The notes below the pieces were generated by a model that had not been told where the DNA came from, did not search any database, and was given only the letters and a program-made list of their open reading frames with translations. A stretch of 64,000 nt of DNA, from NCBI RefSeq assembly GCF_964275005.1, contig NC_092692.1, forward strand, positions 12,076,764 through 12,140,763. Reading direction: 5' to 3'. Positions within the stretch are counted from its first letter, which is position 1. The number at the start of each line of letters is the position of its first letter. Below are positions 39,301 to 60,227 of the stretch, one piece after another. A program made the position numbers and the translations under genes. This DNA comes from Diadema setosum (Eukaryota > Echinodermata > Echinoidea > Diadematoida > Diadematidae).

Positions 39301-40634
39301 GGTGGCAAATTGTGCTGATAAGGCATCCTCAAGCTCTTCCCTGTACTGGTATCTGCTGGCGAGGGCGCACGTCACAAAGAACTTATTGTTGTCGTACATA
39401 ATCTGGGTCACGGAGACAGTGGTGTTCTTGTCTGTCACATGACTGCAGGCTGTGTCCTGATTGGTAGAACAATGCATGGTTTCCATTTAGCTCCACGAAT
39501 AGTGACTCATATGAACATCTCCTTCATAATATGTCAGAAGTTGAGCATGTACGTGTGAACATGATAACATACATTGTAATGTTGAGATACAAGTTTATAA
39601 CAGGACATACTAAAGTCTGTCATATATTTTTGTCGAATTTGACCTCCATGATGTAGACTGACCTTCAAAAAACTTTTATGCAGGATATTATTTTTGAATC
39701 TTCATTTGTTAAGGCAACAGTTCTGAATATCAATAATTCAGCATGAATTGAACTTCGCGGGGGCACGGCGTAGGCCTAGTCATTCCATCAATGTACATGT
39801 GCATTGCAATACAAATACAAACTCACACCCTACATAACACAACTATATGATTTTAGAACGACTTCTCCAAGTACGTTCCAATTGCAATTCTTAGATGGAC
39901 ATCAATTTATATAGAACTGGAAAAAAAGGGTTACAGCTCGTTATTCCGAAGGTTCGATCGTCATTCCGAAGGCTCTTTAGTCCGAAGATTCGTTATTCTG
40001 AATTTCACTTTCGAATTAACGAATCTACGGAATGATGAACCTTCGGAATAATGCCACAAATGTTCGGATTAATGAACCCTTTTTCATTTTCGGATTAACG
40101 AACCCTTTTTCATTTTCAGATTAACGAACTTCTGGGTATAGGGAATTTGTGTGTTTCGGATTAACGAACCTTCGGAATAGCGAACCTCCGGAATAACGAA
40201 CAGCACCCGGAAAAAAGAATATGTAAACACTATTGTACAGTTCTGAATAATATATTCATGGTTTCCATATGGAAGAATATATGAAAATTTCTGAATTGTG
40301 AAATTTCTACCAGTCTCTCTTTTTAAAACGGACAAAAAGTTGTATTCAAACTTGTGCAGACATTTATACTGAAAATTAATCACAACTAGCCATATAACTT
40401 AGGTTACATACCATATCTAATATTAAACTAAAGTAAAGACACACTGTTGACCATGGCATATGCACACATTATGAAACTGTTACAAACACTTGGTCATGGA
40501 TGTCAATTAGTACTAAGTAGTGTCTGTAGTATAAGGATTTCAGTAAACAACTGTTGCACATTCGTTTGAACACATACCAGTGATATAGCTGGTAGCACGG
40601 ACGTAACAAAAAGAAGGGCTTTCAACATCAACAT
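24448..40634 (-). CDS. Adhesion G-protein-coupled receptor, complete coding region
   Basis: Thirteen exons (40578-40634, 39277-39456, 37978-38236, 36393-36509, 35809-35939, 33501-33662, 32548-32914, 31510-31685, 30358-30522, 29734-29846, 27489-27748, 25769-25838, 24448-25090) join in phase to 899 residues plus stop. Order: signal peptide (1-19), SEA-like region (about 40-140), Cys-rich HormR-like part with LTWPIT and ATRSC (about 167-240), GAIN domain (about 249-510), GPS with two Trp and four Cys (about 493-538), then seven membrane segments (about 550-790) and a polar tail of about 100 residues. The family holds ligand-binding ectodomains on a tethered-agonist receptor at the plasma membrane. 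The subfamily is not clear; SEA plus HormR plus GAIN recalls the ADGRG6/ADGRF5 layout. Oddity: the GPS reads CQCDHLG, with Gly where Thr or Ser is needed for self-cleavage. Confidence 0.93.
25769..25838 (-). CDS. Receptor exon 12, segment 4 and second outer loop
   Basis: A 70-base exon with acceptor ttgtcag and donor gtatgt. It encodes VPIFIVVVSAAPNPEVYHNS and IP plus split codons. It finishes helix 4 and leads to the conserved Cys of outer loop 2, which opens the next exon. Confidence 0.9.
25905..26457. repeat. 553-bp TTAA element, copy 1
   Basis: Begins TTAAAGGTAGGGAATCCCAT and ends GGTATCTCCTACCTTTAA. A copy differing at only a few positions lies in the same orientation at 36707-37265. 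Both are in introns of the receptor gene. Confidence 0.85.
27137..27161. repeat. (AG)n microsatellite
   Basis: About 12 GA units in a receptor intron. Confidence 0.85.
27489..27748 (-). CDS. Receptor exon 11, membrane segments 2 to 4
   Basis: Acceptor gtcacag, donor gtgagc. It reads KLRRKQLYRIEASFCLAVAL, a helix with FYLVFAAG, then GCLIVAVFLHYLLLVAACSM and IAVAWKFY, and begins the fourth helix with LNRLLLAWG. FLHYLLLVAxxSM is characteristic of helix 3 in adhesion receptors. Confidence 0.95.
27907..28327. repeat. 'ACAGTTGAACCTCTCTTATCC' inverted-repeat element
   Basis: TACAGTTGAACCTCTCTTAT is mirrored by CGAGAGGTTCAACTGTA at the right. About 420 bp, TA borders, no coding sequence; probably a pogo- or Tc1/mariner-type derivative. 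Confidence 0.75.
28441..28533. repeat. 95-bp TTAA element, copy 4 (inverted)
   Basis: Bounded by TTAA, inverted relative to 14838-14930. It carries the perfect 16-base palindrome CCCGAGTATACTCGGG. Confidence 0.8.
29734..29846 (-). CDS. Receptor exon 10, first membrane segment
   Basis: Acceptor tttacag, donor gtgagt. It encodes DVSADLITPHPISAIVFIGA, then ALAFLSAFGCSVIFIAC, the first membrane helix directly after the GPS stalk. Confidence 0.93.
29884..30125. repeat. 'ACTGTATACGCC' element, copy 2
   Basis: Ends ACTGCATACGCCGAATATTT and ATATATGGCGTATACAGT. Inverted relative to copy 1 and similar through its length (TTCGCGAGTC, TCAGTACAGGACTCCA). It lies in the intron between the receptor's GPS and first membrane exon. 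Confidence 0.8.
30264..30318. repeat. Poly-T run near GPS exon
   Basis: About 55 T, i.e. poly-A on the transcribed strand, starting 40 bases past the donor of the GPS exon. Confidence 0.9.
30358..30522 (-). CDS. Receptor exon 9, GPS motif
   Basis: Acceptor caccag, donor gtaaga, 55 codons in phase 0. It encodes PVCGTWNATSYEDHGSWSDT, then GCQQLPHDLPRGLVVCQCDH and LGAVALVR. The four Cys and two Trp of the GPS are present. The cleavage site would be after HL, but the next residue is Gly (about residue 532), not Thr or Ser. Confidence 0.93.
30570..30745. repeat. Degenerate GATTAG and TTCAA-type short repeats
   Basis: A run of GATTAGGTGATTAGATGATT-like units followed by imperfect TTCAATTTAA pentanucleotide units in the receptor intron before the GPS exon. 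Confidence 0.7.
31510..31685 (-). CDS. Receptor exon 8, GAIN subdomain B
   Basis: Acceptor aataaag, donor gtaagt. It reads LGNPRLTYIFHPGDKLYQSF, then GGQFSANGWITSVAVAGIQG and LPRGTITTTGRQ. Strands before the GPS are expected here. The acceptor is weak (a purine before AG) but it alone keeps the frame. Confidence 0.86.
32548..32914 (-). CDS. Receptor exon 7, GAIN core
   Basis: Acceptor atgtag, donor gttagt; the largest ectodomain exon (367 bases). It contains INSALRGILAITALEDNQQN, FTVSNTNVVFGIQRLNVDRL and SLHFQFDELPPS, matching the family's pattern of helices followed by 'xxNVVFGIQ' and 'xxxLxFxELP' strands. Confidence 0.92.
33080..33381 (-). mobile_element. tRNA-derived SINE
   Basis: On the - strand the element starts with a tRNA-like head (33381-33316) showing A-box TGGCTCAGTCGGTAGTGC and B-box GGTTCGATTCC, then continues into an unrelated body toward 33080. 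Tail limits are uncertain. It lies in a receptor intron, in transcription sense. Confidence 0.65.
33501..33662 (-). CDS. Receptor exon 6, GAIN subdomain A
   Basis: Acceptor tttcag, donor gtaatg, 54 codons in phase 0. It starts ITSGGSDDESDPNLDIVTSA and continues SIGILAVTRILESLARLNSV. The helix-rich composition fits GAIN subdomain A. Confidence 0.9.
34337..35112. repeat. 776-bp TTAA element with CCCCCC/GGGGGG inner arms
   Basis: TTAACCCTATTCTAACTGGG is mirrored by CCAGTTAGAATAGGGTTAA. Inside each end lies GGGTCAAATTGACCCCCCC. The middle is AT-rich. It has TTAA at both borders. Confidence 0.8.
35186..35424. repeat. 'ACTGTATACGCC' family, degenerate copy
   Basis: Matches the family along its length (ACTGTGTACACCAAATATTT start; TCAGTACTGTACTCCAC inside), with CpG sites mostly decayed to TG/CA. 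Its right end abuts the next element. Confidence 0.65.
35425..35642. repeat. 'GGCCCGAATTCAC' inverted-repeat element
   Basis: GGCCCGAATTCACAAAGGTG is mirrored by CGCCTTCGTGAATTCGGGCC. Inner parts repeat ACCATGGTTTAAATTT-like palindromes. About 218 bp. Confidence 0.8.
35809..35939 (-). CDS. Receptor exon 5, HormR-like, second part
   Basis: Acceptor tggtag, donor gttggt. It encodes GEFGIATRSCVRDSAGHAAW, AQFVCANCGEVTEEG and ELLQLSDQ. The ATR.C and W.....C pattern completes the HormR-like module. Confidence 0.9.
36393..36509 (-). CDS. Receptor exon 4, HormR-like, first part
   Basis: Acceptor ttgtag, donor gtaagt. It encodes NVCLLEVIYTSQGRLTWPIT, then EVDTTTGSVELCPLGFER. The pattern C...G.L.WP.T..G....CP is typical of the hormone-receptor motif before GAIN domains in adhesion receptors. 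Confidence 0.9.
36615..36710. repeat. 95-bp TTAA element, copy 5
   Basis: TTAACCTGTTGAGGATAG to CATCCTCAACATGTTAA. Its right TTAA is shared with the start of the next element, so the two sit exactly side by side. Confidence 0.8.
36707..37265. repeat. 553-bp TTAA element, copy 2
   Basis: Near-identical to 25905-26457, same orientation. Ends GGTATCCCCTACCTTTAA, slightly closer to a perfect inverse of the left end than copy 1. Confidence 0.85.
37978..38236 (-). CDS. Receptor exon 3, SEA-like region
   Basis: Acceptor ttctag, donor gtaaaa. It reads IETRLMNTREGRTRLYDVVI then VQFQS, followed by a stretch with LGSSLLADLIISTSSNNEDP and VLAEAAVLPDASILFSVLTM. The alternation of strands and helix with VVIVQF fits a SEA-type fold, though a profile search would be needed to prove it. 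Confidence 0.88.
38273..38870. repeat. TTAA-bordered element
   Basis: TTAAGGGGATAGTATA is an imperfect inverse of ATACCATACCACCTCTTTAA. A poly-A stretch (38570-38586) and a poly-T stretch (38699-38713) lie inside. Arms are short. Confidence 0.6.
39277..39456 (-). CDS. Receptor exon 2, start of ectodomain
   Basis: Acceptor aatcag, donor gtacaa, 60 codons in phase 0. It begins DTACSHVTDKNTTVSVTQIM and ends with ELEDALSAQFATTAGMVKTE. The last part resembles the helical half of a SEA domain. The NTT sequon suggests extracellular glycosylation. Confidence 0.88.
39937..40206. repeat. 'TTCGGAATAACGAAC' low-complexity element
   Basis: Many variants of GGTTCGTTATTCCGAA on both strands, with opposed ends GCTCGTTATTCCGAAGGTTC and CCTCCGGAATAACGAACAGC. 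No coding content. Confidence 0.7.
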
Positions 40635-40756
40635 AACTGCGGTAGTGGGTGGCACGCAACTGAGCAGGTTCGTTTAATTTTGGCGACAAGATGAAGAACC
40701 TTGTGGACGTTGTTGTCGTTCAGTGTAGAAGTTATGCGTCGAAAGTCAGAAATCTC
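40578..40756 (-). CDS. Receptor exon 1: signal peptide and likely 5' UTR part
   Basis: Coding part is 40634 down to 40578, reading MLMLKALLFVTSVLPAISL, a clear signal peptide, with donor gtatgt. ATG at 40634 is chosen because it is the first in the frame and the peptide fits. Upstream non-coding sequence runs to a possible acceptor (tttgtag) ending at 40757, so a separate 5' UTR exon probably lies further upstream; that acceptor is inference, since its pyrimidine tract is weak. Confidence 0.82.
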
Positions 40757-43700
40757 CTACAAATACAATAAGTTTCAGTGAGTTACATGGCCATGGTACG
40801 ACTGTTCACGGCTGGCTGCTCCCTCCTGCATTCAGGCTTCGCCAGAAAGACGGCATTTCAGCTTCTTTAAACTTTGAAACTCTCAGTGCCGCAACCAGCT
40901 GAAGTCGGACAAGTTTCCACGTCTATCGTTAAAATCAGCTGTCATCCCGATGATCGAAAAAAAAAGTCCCTCGCTAGGCTCGCTCCTTCGCAGGATGAGC
41001 CAGAAGCTTGCTAGCAGACAACTCACGCACCAACGGCAAAATGCAGAACACATACCAGTGGCAGTACAACCAAACCAGCGCGCACGGCGCCACCCGCACC
41101 CGGTGGTACCAGTCTTTGGTGTACGTACCGTACCCACACCTATTAAAGGCCTTTGAGGAACTCCGAGTGACTAGCTTGGAGGGGTTATTACCACTACCCA
41201 CTCATCCAGCTTTCCTAATTTTAGAGGCCATATTCAGTCAGCGGCAATCACCAACGTGCATTCGAAGGCTACCATTCAATAAACCCATACACAAGGTGGT
41301 TAGCGAATTCAGCCCACTATTGTTATTCGTCCCACACATGATAAACAGGCCGGATGAATCAATGTGAACTATTTGATTGGAGAAGCTACTGAGTCGGTGC
41401 ACCCAACCATGACGATTCAAGGATGCGCTCTTTTATAGGTGTCGTTGCTATTTGTGTATGGCTTTTGGGGGTGCGGCTTTTATCATATCTTCTTCTTTTC
41501 TGACTGTGATATACTGCAAAAGCACATGCCAAAGCAATTCGTTAATATCCAAACTAAAGAAAAAAAAAATATTAAGTGTAATTTATGATGCTATGCCCTC
41601 GGAGAGCTGTAGAGGCCTGGAATATACCAATTATGCTTTTTCGTAGGCCTATTTTATAGACTATAGTAGCCTATCCAAGCAAGAGTTATGTGATGTATGA
41701 TTGCGATCCCCTCCCCCCCCCCCCCAAAAAAAAAAGCCACACTATTCAGCATTCCATGGTGAATTGTACCATGGAGCTACTGTGTAGTGTATTTCCATGA
41801 TTGTACCCATGACTGTATACCATTTCTTGGTGTCAACATTTTTTATCAGCTGAATGCCGATCCCATCCTACCGTATCCCAGCCCAAAGAGCCTTATCCTT
41901 GCGGTTCAGTGACCTCAAAACACAATCCACCCCAGTTCACCTTCAACATTCCAATTCAACAATACTCTCAAGTCCATTTTCTGTCCCTCCCTCCCTCCCT
42001 CTCTCTCTCTCCGATCTGTATCTCTCCTTTATTATCCCCCCCCCCCCCTCTTTCTCTCTCACCTAGCTTGCACAGATGTGCAATGGACCAAAGTGTAATA
42101 CATGTACATGTATAGGCCTATTAATGGTAGACCTGTATTTAGCTTCTGGCTTTATTATTTTTTTTTTAACTACATGTGTTCAAAAGAGCCTCTGCAAATT
42201 AATCTATTTCCTGTATTCTTTTCAATATATTAACACTGATTTATAAAAGTAAAAATGGTGAAGACATAGATTATATTTAGGCGTATAACAGGGCCTAATG
42301 ATGGCAATATTGCTGCTAATAATTTTTAACAAAACTGATAATGATATTGTGATCAGTCATTACTTGATGCGATCATCAAAAATCAGTATCAGATGTCATT
42401 ATCAACATGTAATGCAAACTTAGCAAATTATATGTTGTTCTACATATGTCACTTATTTTTGATAAACAATTATTGGATAATGATATGATTGTCACTGTGT
42501 ACACCACCTCAATATGACCTATGGCACCACCTCAATTTTGCCTATACGCTGTCATGGTAGTTGTCTTTTAAACCATTAATAATAATTATTGAAAAAAAAA
42601 GATTTAAAAAGATAAAAATGAACCACAGTTGTACAGCATATTTTCACACATTCAAACATTACTATTATGAAATAACAAGTGAAAATGGAATTCATATTTT
42701 ATTTATTACAGTAGTCTTAATAAATTTCTTTATTCAAGTGTAAAAAGTAATTGGTTAACAAAATTGTCTTATTTCTATTTTTGATGCAATGCCAGGTATA
42801 GGCTCCCTACATCTTCTTTTTTTTCCTTTTGCAATTTACTTGGTATTAACATCATTGCCCTCATGACATCACATACTATATAAAGCAACACTAGGGGCGG
42901 GGCTATTAATCCCCTTCAGTGATAATTCTAGTTGATTTTCAAATTTATCTGAACCACCAGTTACTTCAAAATTATAACTGGCAAAAATGCCTGCATATAT
43001 CTAATGTGACGACAAGGAGTATCAAACAAACTGCATTTGCAGAGGCTGCAGAAACTTACAATAGCCATGGAGTCAAAATCGCAAAAACATTTTGCAAAAA
43101 TGTCTATGACAACCTCACTCGCGAAAATATCTGTATGTGAAAATAACAGCTTTTACAGTACATTTTATGCAGCTCTTGACTGAATGCTGTTTGCAAAATG
43201 GCCCCTTTTTGAAAGTGACAGAGTCAAAAGAGTAAAACACATTATGGTAAATAAGATTGTATTAAACAAAACATATAACATTTAATGATTCTTGTGCTTA
43301 TTTGATAAGCCAATAGAGGGAGGACAGATGACATTACACTCATTACAGTGGACTTCATACACAGAAAATATACATCAAATATTTGATAAGACATTATTGA
43401 CAGAAACATTTTTGTGACCAAAAAGTGCAGTCGTCATACTGAGCTATTCTGCCCTCAACCACATTCTCATAACTAAGTTAGAAGCATTTACAGTACATGG
43501 CTTCCAGCCGCAGAACCCGTTCTGATATACCTGCATGTTTTATACACCCTCCAGAAAAAAAAGAAAAAAAATGTAAATAATCAACTGTTCAGAACAAAGC
43601 TAAGATCACTGAGACCCTGATATGTTAATATCAACAATGTGGGGCCCTGAGGATACTATCAAACAAGAGCATATTATTGCAATTGATTTGACAAATTGCC

Positions 43701-44534
43701 CTAATCTAGAGCATATTATGCCAGTAAAATCAAGCAACATGACTAATCCAAATAAACAGTTGCCTTGCTCTGTTATATCATCAAATGAAATTGTCCTCAA
43801 AATATCACTGCAATAAATAATCAACAAAAACAGAGTTGCATTTATCAGCTCTTTTTGTTCTTTTTTTTTCTGATTTTCTTTCTTTTTCTTCTAATTACAA
43901 TGAGCTTTCCACCTTAAAGGACACAAGCTGAAGTATGTGACATGAATTAAAAAAGAGAGTTTTATTTATCTATTTATTTTTTTTTTTGCAGCCACTGTAA
44001 GTGGAAACAGTAAGATAATACCAAACAATGTATTACACAAACTTGTGTTACATGACTAACACATCTGTTGACATGATAATTATCTTTAACCATAGTTCTG
44101 CATTTCCATATGCCTAATCATCCACCATAATGGATCATCGTGGTAATATTTTCTGACTACCCCTTATTTGTCTTGACACAAGAGGTATAATTGCATCATA
44201 AATGTGTATGGGTGGGACTACTATCAAATTCAGAAGGTATTGCATATTTATATTCTTTTCTTCATCCCTTATCTAAAATGGAGAAACAAAAAAATCTTCT
44301 CCTATCCCAATGGGCTAGCACATCTAACTCGGGTACCTGTGAAAATATAAATAAATTGTACTATCGAATCTATCCAAGAAAAAAAAAATAAATACTGCCG
44401 GCACTGCATCATTTGAATAGTTCTGGCAACAACATGTTAATTTCCTTCCACTGATCTGCAGCAGTCCAAGAAGCCTTTTTTTTTTTTAAGGTTCCTACAC
44501 TCCATGTGTGTTCTGTTGTGAATCACAAACACAT

Positions 44535-44775
44535 ACTGTATACAGTGAATATTTCACGAGGTTTTTATTTTCGTGAATTGCGCGGGCCAGGTGCTATTTG
44601 CGAAATAAAAGACGTGCGAAAATATTGACTCTGATCCTGATGTGGATGTGACGTATGCATGTACATTTCTCCGTTAAGTACAGGACTCCACATCACGACT
44701 TTAACCACTCGCAAAATCGTCGGGAATTCCCGATTCGTGAAAATGTAGACTCACGAAATATTTGCCGTATACAGT
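44535..44775. repeat. 'ACTGTATACGCC' element, copy in receptor-CLCN7 interval
   Basis: Ends ACTGTATACAGTGAATATTT and ATTTGCCGTATACAGTA with the family's inner motifs (CAGTACAGGACTCCA-like, TTCGTGAA). Confidence 0.75.
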
Positions 44776-45201
44776 AGTTATAAATTGTAATAAAACTTTT
44801 CCCTTCTGGCCCACCTCAATCCTGCCCCTCCAAAGTGCTTCACCATGACATGCTTTGCAACCAATTGAGGATGTGAGTATTAACATACAGAATACATAAC
44901 TAATGTTCAAAATTATCTTTGAAATTGTCACCCTGCACCTCTACCCTATGAACAGTGACATTGGTTGACAAAGTACTTTATCTATGCATTTCATACTATT
45001 ATTTCAGATCATTACCTTGCATATGTACCTTTTGTGACCTCATATAAAGCATTTACCAGTATTTAATGGAAGACAAAACTATGACATTATGTCACATCCC
45101 TAAATGAATGAAATACATTTAACACAAAGTCTGGAATGAACACAAAACAAAACAAAACATAACATAACAAAACAGACAAACTTGTGAACTTGGTTTTATA
45201 C

Positions 45202-45381
45202 CTTTTCTCCTTGCCCAAGTCGAATCTCTTTGGACTGGAGAAATAGCTTCGACTTAGAGAAAATTTGACTTACGAGGGATTAAAATCAATAGAACATAAA
45301 GAGAAGAGGATTTGAAAAGACCTTCGACGTAGGTGATTATTCAACTTATGCGAGGTTGACTTAAGCAAGGCTGACTGTATA
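45202..45381. repeat. 'AAGTCGAATCTCTTTGGACTG' element
   Basis: Right end TTGACTTAAGCAAGGCTGAC followed by TGTATA mirrors the left CTTGCCCAAGTCGAA region. Core GACTGGAGAAATAGCTTCGA matches 20968-21055. Confidence 0.6.
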
Positions 45382-45930
45382 CACCATCAATTCTATTTTC
45401 AACAACATCACTACAATGCTACTAACACAAACGCCCTGTGTATTGCATTAATTCCCATTTCATAGACAAAGACACAGTGCCAACTTATATGAACAAGGCA
45501 GACACATGTAGATATATATTGAGAAAGAGACATAAAACATGTTGAACATACACTGAAATATGCATACTCAAATTTTAAGTAGATATGCTGAATATACACA
45601 GAAAATAACCAAAACATAAAACAATATGTGTCAATACACATAACAAAAAGGATGACTATGTTTATTTTTCCCACATAGATTCATCTACACAGACTGCTGG
45701 TCCATACTGATCATCTGATTACCATAAAGTCTTCTCTTAACCCTTTTCTCCCAGTATACCTATGTGACTCTTTACCCACATACAGTCCGACTAGAGGTCT
45801 ACATTCATCACCCTATGCATTGTTACTTCCATAAAAGAGTATAAGAAATTACTGAGAAGTAAGAGTGGGAGACAACAAAGCTTGGTCTGATATTGAAATA
45901 ATCTGGTGGAAGACATTTAGCTGCAATAGC

Positions 45931-46142
45931 TACTGTAAAAGTGGATATTTTCGCGCGACTAATTTTTCGCGCTTGGCCGGGTCAGAAGAGTTTCGTGTGT
46001 TTTTAATTCCGCGGATCAAGACATCACGCACAGGAACATATAGCAAGCAAAAATACTTGCGTGCTTTTATTTTCGCGCTAGTGTCTGGTTGCGTGAAATG
46101 CGCGAAAATTTCAACTCCGCGAAAATTTCCACTTTTACAGTA
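45931..46142. repeat. 'ACTGTAAAAGTGG' element, copy 2 (inverted)
   Basis: TACTGTAAAAGTGGATATTT to AAATTTCCACTTTTACAGTA, inverted relative to 4052-4255, with the same CGCG-rich interior and TGACCCAGC/CCGGGTCAG segment. Confidence 0.75.
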
Positions 46143-47418
46143 CCTGGTTATAGTTCCGAAAAAAACATATATACATAGTTGGAAGAAAATGAGGAAACAA
46201 TATGAATTGTATTGGTCCTGCATTTCCGAGTCTCCTTTGTCTTTATACATTGTACAGGATGTAGGTGGCTCCTGCTAACACATGGCTGCAGAGAGTTTCT
46301 CCTTCATACTGTCATGTTTCTGTTTATCTTTTGCGCATATATTCTCAGTTTGGTCAGCCTCACTCTATCATCATGTGCCAAATCTGAGGTTGCCGAGTGG
46401 TTACAGGTGTTGAACATGGTAACCATGACCTCTCATTGCCTGCACAGACAAAATATTACAGATGTTTATGAGTAAAGCAAGAACCATCAATTGCAAAGAA
46501 CTTTTGACAGGTTGCCTACAAATAACAGTTTCTTTTTTCAGCATATCTCAATTCTGCTGTTAAATACCGGTTGAGGCGGTATGTATTCAACTCTCTACTT
46601 AAATAACTGCACAGTCAAACATACAAAGCAGTGAAAAGTTCATAAAATCAGACAAAGAATACATTTATCAGGTTTTATGTTTCACACGTTTCAGGCTTAT
46701 TTTTCAAAACAGTGGTAAGGGTATTAAAAGAACCATACGTCATATACAAAGTAAAATGGCAATGATGTCACCACCTACATGTAACTTCTATCCACTTGAT
46801 TTCTACCTACATATATTGTGAAATCATTCTTTCCATCACCAAGTCACCAGAAATAAACCTAAATTTTCTTTGACAAGTCATATTTCTCAATCATTACAAC
46901 TCTAATAACATTTCATGTGAAGGGTGTAATTTCTTCCCCTTGCATTCATTCAATTTCAATTCCATTCAATGAAATGCAATTATATTTATGGGACTATTAT
47001 TCTCACGAGAAGATATCAGTACCCTATCGTATCTGCATACATAACTGAGACCACCATCAAAACTTTATGAAAGTATGTCAAGCTTTAAAAAAATCATATC
47101 TTTAATATTTTTTTTTGTTGTCCACTTGTAACTTAATCTTTCACTTTCTGTATCAATTTACTCCATGTAGTAAGCTCAAAGGAAGGATGGCACAGCGTTT
47201 TGTCCACAGGTTATGGCCACGCACAAGAATCCGCAAGTATCTTTATGACTTGTGAGAGGTGATCCCAAAGAGACTAGTGTGACATCAGTAAAGCAAGAAA
47301 CCAATCTGGAAGAGTTGTAAAAACTCTGTTGCACGTACACAGAGTCCTGATACATCCATTTTGTGACTGGTGGATTGAACAGAAGCCGTTCCTGGCACAC
47401 AGCGGGCCTCATTGCCAA

Positions 47419-58281
<10,863 letters not shown>

Positions 58282-58381
58282 CTGGAAGCAAACAATAACA
58301 TATCCAAACAATAAATAATGATGATAATAATAACAAGGAAAAGTAGAAATTACGTGGTGCGTAATATATGTCCCCGCTGGA

Positions 58382-58803
58382 AGTAGCATTTTGTAGCCAA
58401 ATGTACAATACAGGTCAAAAAATCAAGGTCAAAGGTCAAAGAAGTCAAAGGTCAAAATTCTGTGTAGAAGTTTTGAAGCCCTCAACTAGTGCCATCACAT
58501 AAAGCAAATGGAATCGAAATCGGGTTAGAAATGGCGAAGGAGTAGCATTTTGTAGCAAAATGTACAATATAGGTCAAAGGTCAAGGTCAAAGGTCACAAC
58601 TGAAATTCTGTGTAGAAGTTTCAAAGCTCCCATGTAGTGCTATCATATAAAGCAAACAGAATCAAAATTGGCTCATAAATGACAGAGAAGTAGCAAATTG
58701 AAGATTTTGATCACACACGGACGCACACACGGACAGACGGACACACACACGTATGGAGCCCGTTTCATAGTCCCCTGCTCGAACTCATTCGGCGGGGACA
58801 ATA
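58382..58803. repeat. GGTCAAAGGTCA-rich element, inverse subfamily
   Basis: Two tandem units of about 170 bases, each with AGTAGCATTTTGTAGC, AATGTACAATA and AGGTCAAAGGTCA runs, then (ACGG/ACAC)n and CATTCGGCGGGGACA at the end. Orientation of the AGGTCA motif is opposite to the neighbouring copies. Confidence 0.75.
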
Positions 58804-59090
58804 ACGGAGAGACTCTTATAAAGCGCTCATTCTACCTAAAAAGATACTCATGGCGCTGTACAACAGAGTACACAAAAGTACCACATTACAACAGAGTATC
58901 ACAGAAGATAATAAGAACAATAAACAAACCATATACCTGCACATATACATACAGGTAAACAATAATAAATTGTCAATTTGAACTAAAAAGGTAGGTCTTG
59001 AGGTTCTTTTTAAAACCATCAATAGAAGACGCTTGTCATAGAGATTTTGGCGGGCTATTCCAATGTTTTGGGCCCATGTATGAACTAGAT
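58804..59090. repeat. Duplicated block A, copy 1
   Basis: Contains CTCATTCTACCTAAAAAGAT, TAGGTCTTGAGGTTCTTTTT and CAATGTTTTGGGCCCATGTA. A close copy is at 61738-62012. It resembles the 3' end of an old dispersed element; class not identified. Confidence 0.75.
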
Positions 59091-59091
59091 A

Positions 59092-60108
59092 TATTGCTAC
59101 GGCGACTGATATGCCTCCGCCATAATGCATGGTTCTCCTAATAGGTCTATAGTATATACAATGTCTTGACAATGTGTGATGACAGTTTCACACAATTGCA
59201 AAATATTAAAATGACAGGTTTGCCACAAATGTGGTGAATGTTCACTTTCCTGGAACTAGGTTCAATTGGATGAATGATTAAAATGTCACGGTGCAGGTAT
59301 TTGGGGAACTGATGATTTTTGCTTGACTTTTGACCCTTTTATAAATTTATGCATTGAGTAATTTTCAAGGTATTGAGAAAAAGTATAATTTCGGTATCAA
59401 ATGGGAAAATAGCATTATCTAAACCTGGCCTTTGACCTTTGACCTCACAGTTCCAAAGAGAATCACTGTTAGGTTGAACATGCATAAATATGTAAGTTTC
59501 ATGATGATACCTTGAGTTACTTTTGAGATATGGAGGAAAAAGTGCAATTCAGCACTTTCACTTGACCTTTGACCTTTAGCCAAGAAACTTCCCACAGAAT
59601 ATATATTGGGTAATACATGCATACATCAAGTTATACATGCATACATCAAGTTAAAAAAAAAAAAAAAAAACCTTCAGGCATTGCATAAATATAAGGAAAG
59701 TAGTGATATTTTGAGGAGTTGACCTTGACCTTTGACCCCTGACCTTTGAACCATGACCCCCAACTTCCCTAGATAATCACTGCCCATTGGAACAAGCATA
59801 TATACTAAGTTCCACGAAGATACCTTGAACCATTTGCGAGATATGGAGAAAAACATGAATTTTCAACCTTTTTTTTTCACAAAATAACCTGTGACCTTTG
59901 ACCTTTGACCCCGTGACCCTAAAATCCAAACAAAGTATTATCCCCCCAGGATATACCCTCATACCAAGTTTGATGTAATACTGCCACACGGTTCTTGAGA
60001 TATCGACAAAAACAAAACGGGACGGACGTACGGACGGACGTACGGACGGACAGACGGACGACCCGAAAACATAATGCCTCCGGCCACTTCATTGGCGGAG
60101 GCATAAAA
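59092..60108. repeat. TGACCTTTGACC-rich element, copy 2
   Basis: Same layout as 48259-49427: CTAGATATATTGCTACGG-like start, CTGATATGCCTCCGCCATAA, repeated AAGTTTCATGATGATACC blocks, an ACGG/TACGG run and a GGCGGAGGCATAA end. Confidence 0.8.
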
Positions 60109-60227
60109 AGCATGATCACTTTGATGACACAATCACTTTAAGACACAATCACTTTGATGGACAAAACTTTTGTGTTGGATCTACTCATCAAGGTCATGAT
60201 TAGTGATTGCACACCAATTCATGACAA
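60109..60227. repeat. Duplicated block B, copy 1
   Basis: AAGCATGATCACTTTGATGA through CATCAAGGTCATGATTAGTG. Near-identical to 62011-62116, with one internal tandem repeat (TTTAAGACACAATCACTTTG) present only here. Confidence 0.75.

Larger units (their letters stand above)
40757..47418. other. Region between receptor 5' end and CLCN7 stop
   Basis: No gene recognised. The first 700 bases (40780-41420) are GC-richer with scattered CpG and probably hold the receptor's promoter and 5' UTR exon(s). The part next to 47418 must contain the CLCN7 3' UTR, but I could not choose a polyadenylation signal among many AT-rich candidates. Inverted-repeat elements lie at 44535-44775, 45202-45381 and 45931-46142. 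Confidence 0.55.

Noticed and set aside
41008..41367. 119-codon frame upstream of the receptor
   Set aside because: No conserved motif and low-complexity composition. It lies in the likely promoter/5' UTR of the - strand receptor.
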